DNA of 64,000 nucleotides from Amycolatopsis camponoti. Lineage in GTDB: Bacteria; Actinomycetota; Actinomycetes; Mycobacteriales; Pseudonocardiaceae. How positions within the stretch are numbered: position 1 is the first letter of the stretch; each line of letters starts with the position of its first letter. A program made the translations under genes and the position numbers. Where the stretch lies: assembly GCF_902497555.1 (NCBI RefSeq), contig NZ_CABVGP010000001.1, positions 3,824,501-3,888,500 on the forward strand, given 5' to 3'. Positions 60,700 through 64,000 of this stretch are shown piece after piece. Below the pieces are notes generated by a model. That model did no database searches. It was given only the letters and a program-made list of their open reading frames with translations, and was not told the DNA's origin.

Positions 60700-61674
60700 G
60701 TGCTGAAGAAGCGATGGGCCGCCGCGGCGGCCGCGGCAGCGGGACTCGTGCTGCTCACCGCCTGCGGGAGTGGTGGTTCCTCCGGCAGCTCCGGCGGGGC
60801 GATCACACTCGGGTTCGCCCAGGTGGGCGCCGAGAGCGGGTGGCGGACGGCCAACACCAAGTCGATCCAGGACTCGGCGAAGACCGCCGGCATCGAGCTG
60901 AAGTTCTCCGACGCGCAGCAGAAGCAGGAGAACCAGATCTCCGCGATCCGCTCCTACATCCAGCAGAAGGTCAAGGTCATCGCCTTCTCGCCGGTGGTGG
61001 AGTCCGGCTGGGACACTGTCCTCAAGGAGGCGAAGACGGCCAACATCCCGGTCATCCTCACCGACCGGGCGATCGACTCGCCGGACAAGACGCTCTACAA
61101 GACCTTCCTCGGCTCGGACTTCATCGCCGAGGGCAAGAAGGCGGGGGAGTGGCTGACCAAGGAGTACGGCAGCGCCACCGGCCAGGTCAACATCGTCGAG
61201 CTGCAGGGCACCACCGGCTCGGCGCCGGCGAACGACCGCAAGAAGGGCTTCGCGGACGTCATCGCGGCGGACCCGAAGTACAAGATCGTCGCCTCGCAGA
61301 CCGGTGAGTTCACCCGCGCCAAGGGCAAGGAGGTCATGGAGGCCTTCCTGAAGTCCCAGCCCAAGATCGACGTCCTCTACGCGCACAACGACGACATGGC
61401 GCTCGGCGCCATCGAGGCGATCGAAGCCGCGGGCAAGGTCCCGGGCAAGGACATCAAGATCGTCTCGGTCGACGGCGTGAAGGACGCGCTGACCGCGCTG
61501 GCCGACGGCAAGATCAACCACGTCGTCGAGTGCAACCCGCTGCTCGGCCCGCAGCTGATGGACCTGGTGAAGAAGGTCGCCGCCGGCGAGTCGGTGCCCG
61601 AGCGCATCGAGACGCAGGAGACCGAGTTCGACCAGGCGTCGGCGAAGGCCGCCCTGCCGCAGCGCCAGTACTGA
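60700..61674 (+). CDS. ytfQ: Galactofuranose-type sugar-binding lipoprotein, YtfQ-like
   Basis: 324 residues from GTG 60700, GAGGAG 5 bases upstream. Lipobox LTAC (about residue 21). The mature protein matches E. coli YtfQ block by block: LGFAQVGAESGWR, DAQQKQENQISAIRS, FSPVVESGWDTVLKEAK, VELQGTTGSAPANDRKKGFA, GEFTRAKGKEVMEAFLKS and LYAHNDDMALGAI. YtfQ binds galactofuranose and galactopyranose. The GH35 beta-galactosidase with the same operator supports a galactose-containing substrate here. Confidence 0.88.
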   Translation: MLKKRWAAAAAAAAGLVLLTACGSGGSSGSSGGAITLGFAQVGAESGWRTANTKSIQDSAKTAGIELKFSDAQQKQENQISAIRSYIQQKVKVIAFSPVVESGWDTVLKEAKTANIPVILTDRAIDSPDKTLYKTFLGSDFIAEGKKAGEWLTKEYGSATGQVNIVELQGTTGSAPANDRKKGFADVIAADPKYKIVASQTGEFTRAKGKEVMEAFLKSQPKIDVLYAHNDDMALGAIEAIEAAGKVPGKDIKIVSVDGVKDALTALADGKINHVVECNPLLGPQLMDLVKKVAAGESVPERIETQETEFDQASAKAALPQRQY

Positions 61675-61706
61675 CCCGACCCCCGCGTCCACCCCGGAGC
61701 ACGCAA

Positions 61707-63227
61707 ATGCCTGAACCGCAGCCCATGGTGCGGATGAGCGGTATCCGCAAGGAGTTCCCCGGCGTCCTCGCGTTGGACGACGTCGCCTTCCGGATGTTCC
61801 CCGGCGAGGTCCACGCCCTGATGGGCGAGAACGGCGCCGGGAAGTCCACCCTCATCAAGGTGCTGACCGGCGTGTACGGGGTGGACGCGGGCACGATCGA
61901 GCTGAACGGCGAGCAGGTCGCCTTCAGCGGGCCCGGCGAGGCCCAGCGGGCCGGCGTCAGCACGGTCTACCAGGAGGTCAACCTCTGCCCGAACCTGTCC
62001 GTGGCGGAGAACGTCTGCCTCGGGCGCGAACCCCGTCGCTTCGGCCGCATCCAGTGGGGCCCGATGCGGCGGCGGGCCGAGGAGCTCCTCGCCCGGCTGG
62101 ACGTCCACGTGGACGTCTCGGCCGAGCTGAGCACCTGCTCGATCGCCGTCCAGCAGCTGGTCGCGATCGCCCGCGCCCTCGACGTCGACGCGCGGGTGCT
62201 GGTGCTCGACGAGCCGACGTCCAGTTTGGACACGGGTGAGGTCGAGCAGCTGCTGAAGGTCGTGCGGTCCCTGCGCGAGCAGGGCCTGGCGATCCTGTTC
62301 GTCTCCCACTTCATCGACCAGGTCTTCGCCGTCGCCGACCGGATGACCGTGCTGCGCAACGGAAAGCTGATCGGCGAGTACCGCACGGCGGACATCACGC
62401 CCGTCGACCTGGTCACCAAGATGATCGGCAAGGAGCTGCGGGTCCTCGAAACGCTCGAGGAGTCCGGCCCCACCCGGGCCGAGGTCGCCGGCGCGCCGGT
62501 GCTCCTGTCCGCCGAGGACCTCGGCCGCAAGGGCGGCGTCGAGCCGTTCAGCCTCGACATCCACGCCGGCGAGGTCGTCGGGCTGGCCGGGCTCCTGGGT
62601 TCGGGGCGCACCGAACTGGCCCGGCTGCTCTTCGGCGCCGACCACGCCGACAGCGGGTCCGTGAAGATCGACGGCAGCGCCGCTTCCCTGCGGACCCCGC
62701 GCGCCGGGCTCGACCACCGGATCGCGTTCCTCTCGGAGAACCGCAAGTCCGAGGGGCTCGTCGAGGAGCTGACCGTCCGGGAGAACATCGTCCTCGCGCT
62801 GCAGGCGTCGCGGGGCTGGGCGCGGCCGCTGTCGCGCCGGCGCCAGGACGAGATCGCGCAGAAGTACATCAAGACGCTCGACATCCGCCCGGCCGATCCG
62901 GAAGCGCTGGTCGGCAACCTCTCCGGCGGCAACCAGCAGAAGGTCCTGCTGGCCCGCTGGCTCATCACCGAGCCGCGGCTGCTCATCCTCGACGAGCCGA
63001 CCCGCGGCATCGACATCGGCGCCAAGACCGAGATCCAGCGGCTGGTCACCCAGCTTTCGGCCGACGGGATGGCCGTCGTGTACATCTCCGCCGAGCTGGA
63101 GGAGGTGCTCCGGCTGAGCCACCGCGTCGTGGTGCTGCGCGACCGGAAAGTGGTGGCGCAACGGGAAAACCAGGGGCTCACCGCGGACGACGTCATGGCC
63201 ACGATGGCCGAGGGGGTGCAGGCATGA
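61707..63227 (+). CDS. ytfR: Sugar ABC transporter ATPase, YtfR-like (double domain)
   Basis: 506 residues from ATG 61707. Two ABC domains in tandem: the first has Walker A GENGAGKS and the D-loop strand VLVLDEPTSSLD; the second has the degenerate P-loop GLLGSGRTE, signature LSGGNQQKV and LLILDEPTRGIDIGAK, as in RbsA/MglA/YtfR. The first domain's signature reads CSIAVQQLVAIARAL in place of LSVGQ, a common variation in the group. It energises the YtfQ-like binding protein and the permease that follows with an ATGA overlap. Confidence 0.92.
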   Translation: MPEPQPMVRMSGIRKEFPGVLALDDVAFRMFPGEVHALMGENGAGKSTLIKVLTGVYGVDAGTIELNGEQVAFSGPGEAQRAGVSTVYQEVNLCPNLSVAENVCLGREPRRFGRIQWGPMRRRAEELLARLDVHVDVSAELSTCSIAVQQLVAIARALDVDARVLVLDEPTSSLDTGEVEQLLKVVRSLREQGLAILFVSHFIDQVFAVADRMTVLRNGKLIGEYRTADITPVDLVTKMIGKELRVLETLEESGPTRAEVAGAPVLLSAEDLGRKGGVEPFSLDIHAGEVVGLAGLLGSGRTELARLLFGADHADSGSVKIDGSAASLRTPRAGLDHRIAFLSENRKSEGLVEELTVRENIVLALQASRGWARPLSRRRQDEIAQKYIKTLDIRPADPEALVGNLSGGNQQKVLLARWLITEPRLLILDEPTRGIDIGAKTEIQRLVTQLSADGMAVVYISAELEEVLRLSHRVVVLRDRKVVAQRENQGLTADDVMATMAEGVQA

Positions 63228-64000
63228 CCGGCTTGACGAAGAAGCGGCTCTTCTGGCCCGTGGTGGCGTTGCTGGCGCTGCTGCTGGGCGACCTCATCGC
63301 GAGCCCATCGTTCTTCTCGATCGAACTGCGCGACGGTCACCTCTACGGGAACCTCGTCGACATCCTGAAGAACGGCGCCCCGCTGATCCTCATCGCGATC
63401 GGCATGACGCTGGTGATCGCCACCCGCGGCATCGACCTCTCGGTCGGCGCGGTCGTCGCGATCAGCGGCTCGCTCGCCTGCCTGTGGATCGCCGACCACC
63501 CCGACGGCATCGGCGCGACGCTCGTCGCGGTCGGGCTGGCGCTGGGCCTGTCGCTGGTGCTCGGGGTGTGGAACGGCTGGCTCGTCGCTCAGCTGGGCAT
63601 CCAGCCGATCATCGCGACGCTCATCCTCATGGTCGCCGGGCGGGGGATCGCGCAGCTGATCTCCGGCGGCCAGATCATCACGATCAATTCCGCTCCGTAC
63701 GAATGGATCGGCAGCGGGTTCGTGCTGACCCTGCCGAGCGCGATCCTCATCGCCCTGGCCGTGTTCGTGCTCGCGTCGCTGCTGGTCCGCCGCTCGGCCC
63801 TCGGGCTGCTGGTCGAGGCCGTCGGCGGCAACCCCGAGGCCAGCCGGCTGGCCGGGCTCCGGTCGGCGCGGCTGACCTGGCTCGTCTACGTCTTCTGCGC
63901 GCTGTGCGCGGGTATCGCCGGGCTGATGATCAGCGCGAACGTGCACAGCGCGGACGCCAACCACGCCGGGCTGTTCATCGAGCTGGACGCGATCCTCGCG
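63224..64000 (+). CDS. ytfT: Sugar ABC transporter permease, YtfT-like (partial)
   Basis: The frame starts at ATG 63224, overlapping the ATPase stop, and is still open at the window end after 259 codons. It shows the BPD_transp_2 pattern: GAPLILIAIGMTLVIATRGIDLSVGAVVAISG, LGVWNGWLVAQLGIQPIIATL, and the ATPase-contact loop AVGGNPEASRLAGLRSARL. Family length is about 330-340 residues, so about 75 residues are missing. In E. coli a second permease (YjfF) follows; that would lie beyond the window. Confidence 0.9.
   Translation, partial: MTGLTKKRLFWPVVALLALLLGDLIASPSFFSIELRDGHLYGNLVDILKNGAPLILIAIGMTLVIATRGIDLSVGAVVAISGSLACLWIADHPDGIGATLVAVGLALGLSLVLGVWNGWLVAQLGIQPIIATLILMVAGRGIAQLISGGQIITINSAPYEWIGSGFVLTLPSAILIALAVFVLASLLVRRSALGLLVEAVGGNPEASRLAGLRSARLTWLVYVFCALCAGIAGLMISANVHSADANHAGLFIELDAILA

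Noticed and set aside
1..64000. tRNA, rRNA or prophage genes
   Set aside because: No tRNA-like T-loop/acceptor pattern, rRNA segment, integrase, transposase or phage structural gene was recognised while reading both strands.

Overview
This window is a stretch of high-GC actinomycete chromosome, probably from Amycolatopsis or a close relative in the Pseudonocardiaceae. The evidence is the uniformly GC-rich third codon positions, frequent GTG/TTG starts and actinobacterial marker families: an EtfD-type Fe-S membrane reductase, SigD/ShbA-type and SigE/SigM-like ECF sigma factors, a DevS/DevR-like two-component pair, a DasABC-like chitooligosaccharide transporter with a dre operator, a DUF1996 secreted protein and a PF04672 methyltransferase. 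I see no rRNA, tRNA, CRISPR, phage or insertion-sequence genes. About 57 protein genes are supported.

Layout. 1-11.3 kb: end of a CBM6-like secreted enzyme, methyltransferase, P450, secreted alpha/beta hydrolase, PAS-GGDEF-degenerate-EAL protein, an iodotyrosine-deiodinase-like flavoprotein, a Cys-rich small protein, EtfD, an unusual Mrr-N/CBS/HEPN fusion, and an FHA membrane protein. 11.3-16.2 kb: das-like sugar ABC transporter operon with a GH3 N-acetylglucosaminidase, preceded by two TGGT-N4-ACCA operators and closed by a strong terminator. 16.3-25.2 kb: a STAND-type ATPase with 12 TPRs, a secreted SH3/CHAP-like protein, an ArsR-like regulator divergent from an MFS exporter with three CATCGATG boxes between them, a YjbR protein and a DUF1996 protein. 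25.2-30.2 kb: HMG-CoA-lyase-type enzyme, class III CoA-transferase, IclR regulator, MFS acid transporter and a small P-loop kinase. 30.4-38.5 kb: sigma factor, PPOX flavoprotein, two-component pair, FolE with a divergent Cys-containing regulator, TauE, and an ECF sigma factor with its membrane partner. 38.6-47.3 kb: serine hydrolase, LacI regulator, giant GH35 beta-galactosidase, membrane proteins, SDR. 47.3-52.1 kb: two tiny membrane proteins and a 1309-residue P-loop protein carrying a long array of about 36-residue helical repeats. 52.1-59.3 kb: secreted CBM2/beta-helix protein, Tat-exported phospholipase C, a small secreted Cys protein, GH16 glucanase, D,D-carboxypeptidase and EEP phosphatase. 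59.5-64 kb: a second, nearly duplicate LacI regulator and a YtfQ/R/T-like galactofuranose-type ABC transporter running off the window end.

How parts fit. Much of the window serves polysaccharide use and its control. The chitooligosaccharide module is marked by a DasR-type site. A galactoside regulon is suggested by three GTTANCGCTAAC operators, upstream of the GH35 enzyme, of the second LacI gene and of the YtfQ-like binding protein; the two LacI paralogs have almost identical recognition helices. The most unusual genes are the Mrr-N/CBS/HEPN fusion (9124-10629), the repeat-rich P-loop protein with its two-TM neighbour (47948-52132), the TPR STAND protein (16295-19441) and the deiodinase-like flavoprotein with all three substrate-lid residues (5694-6356).
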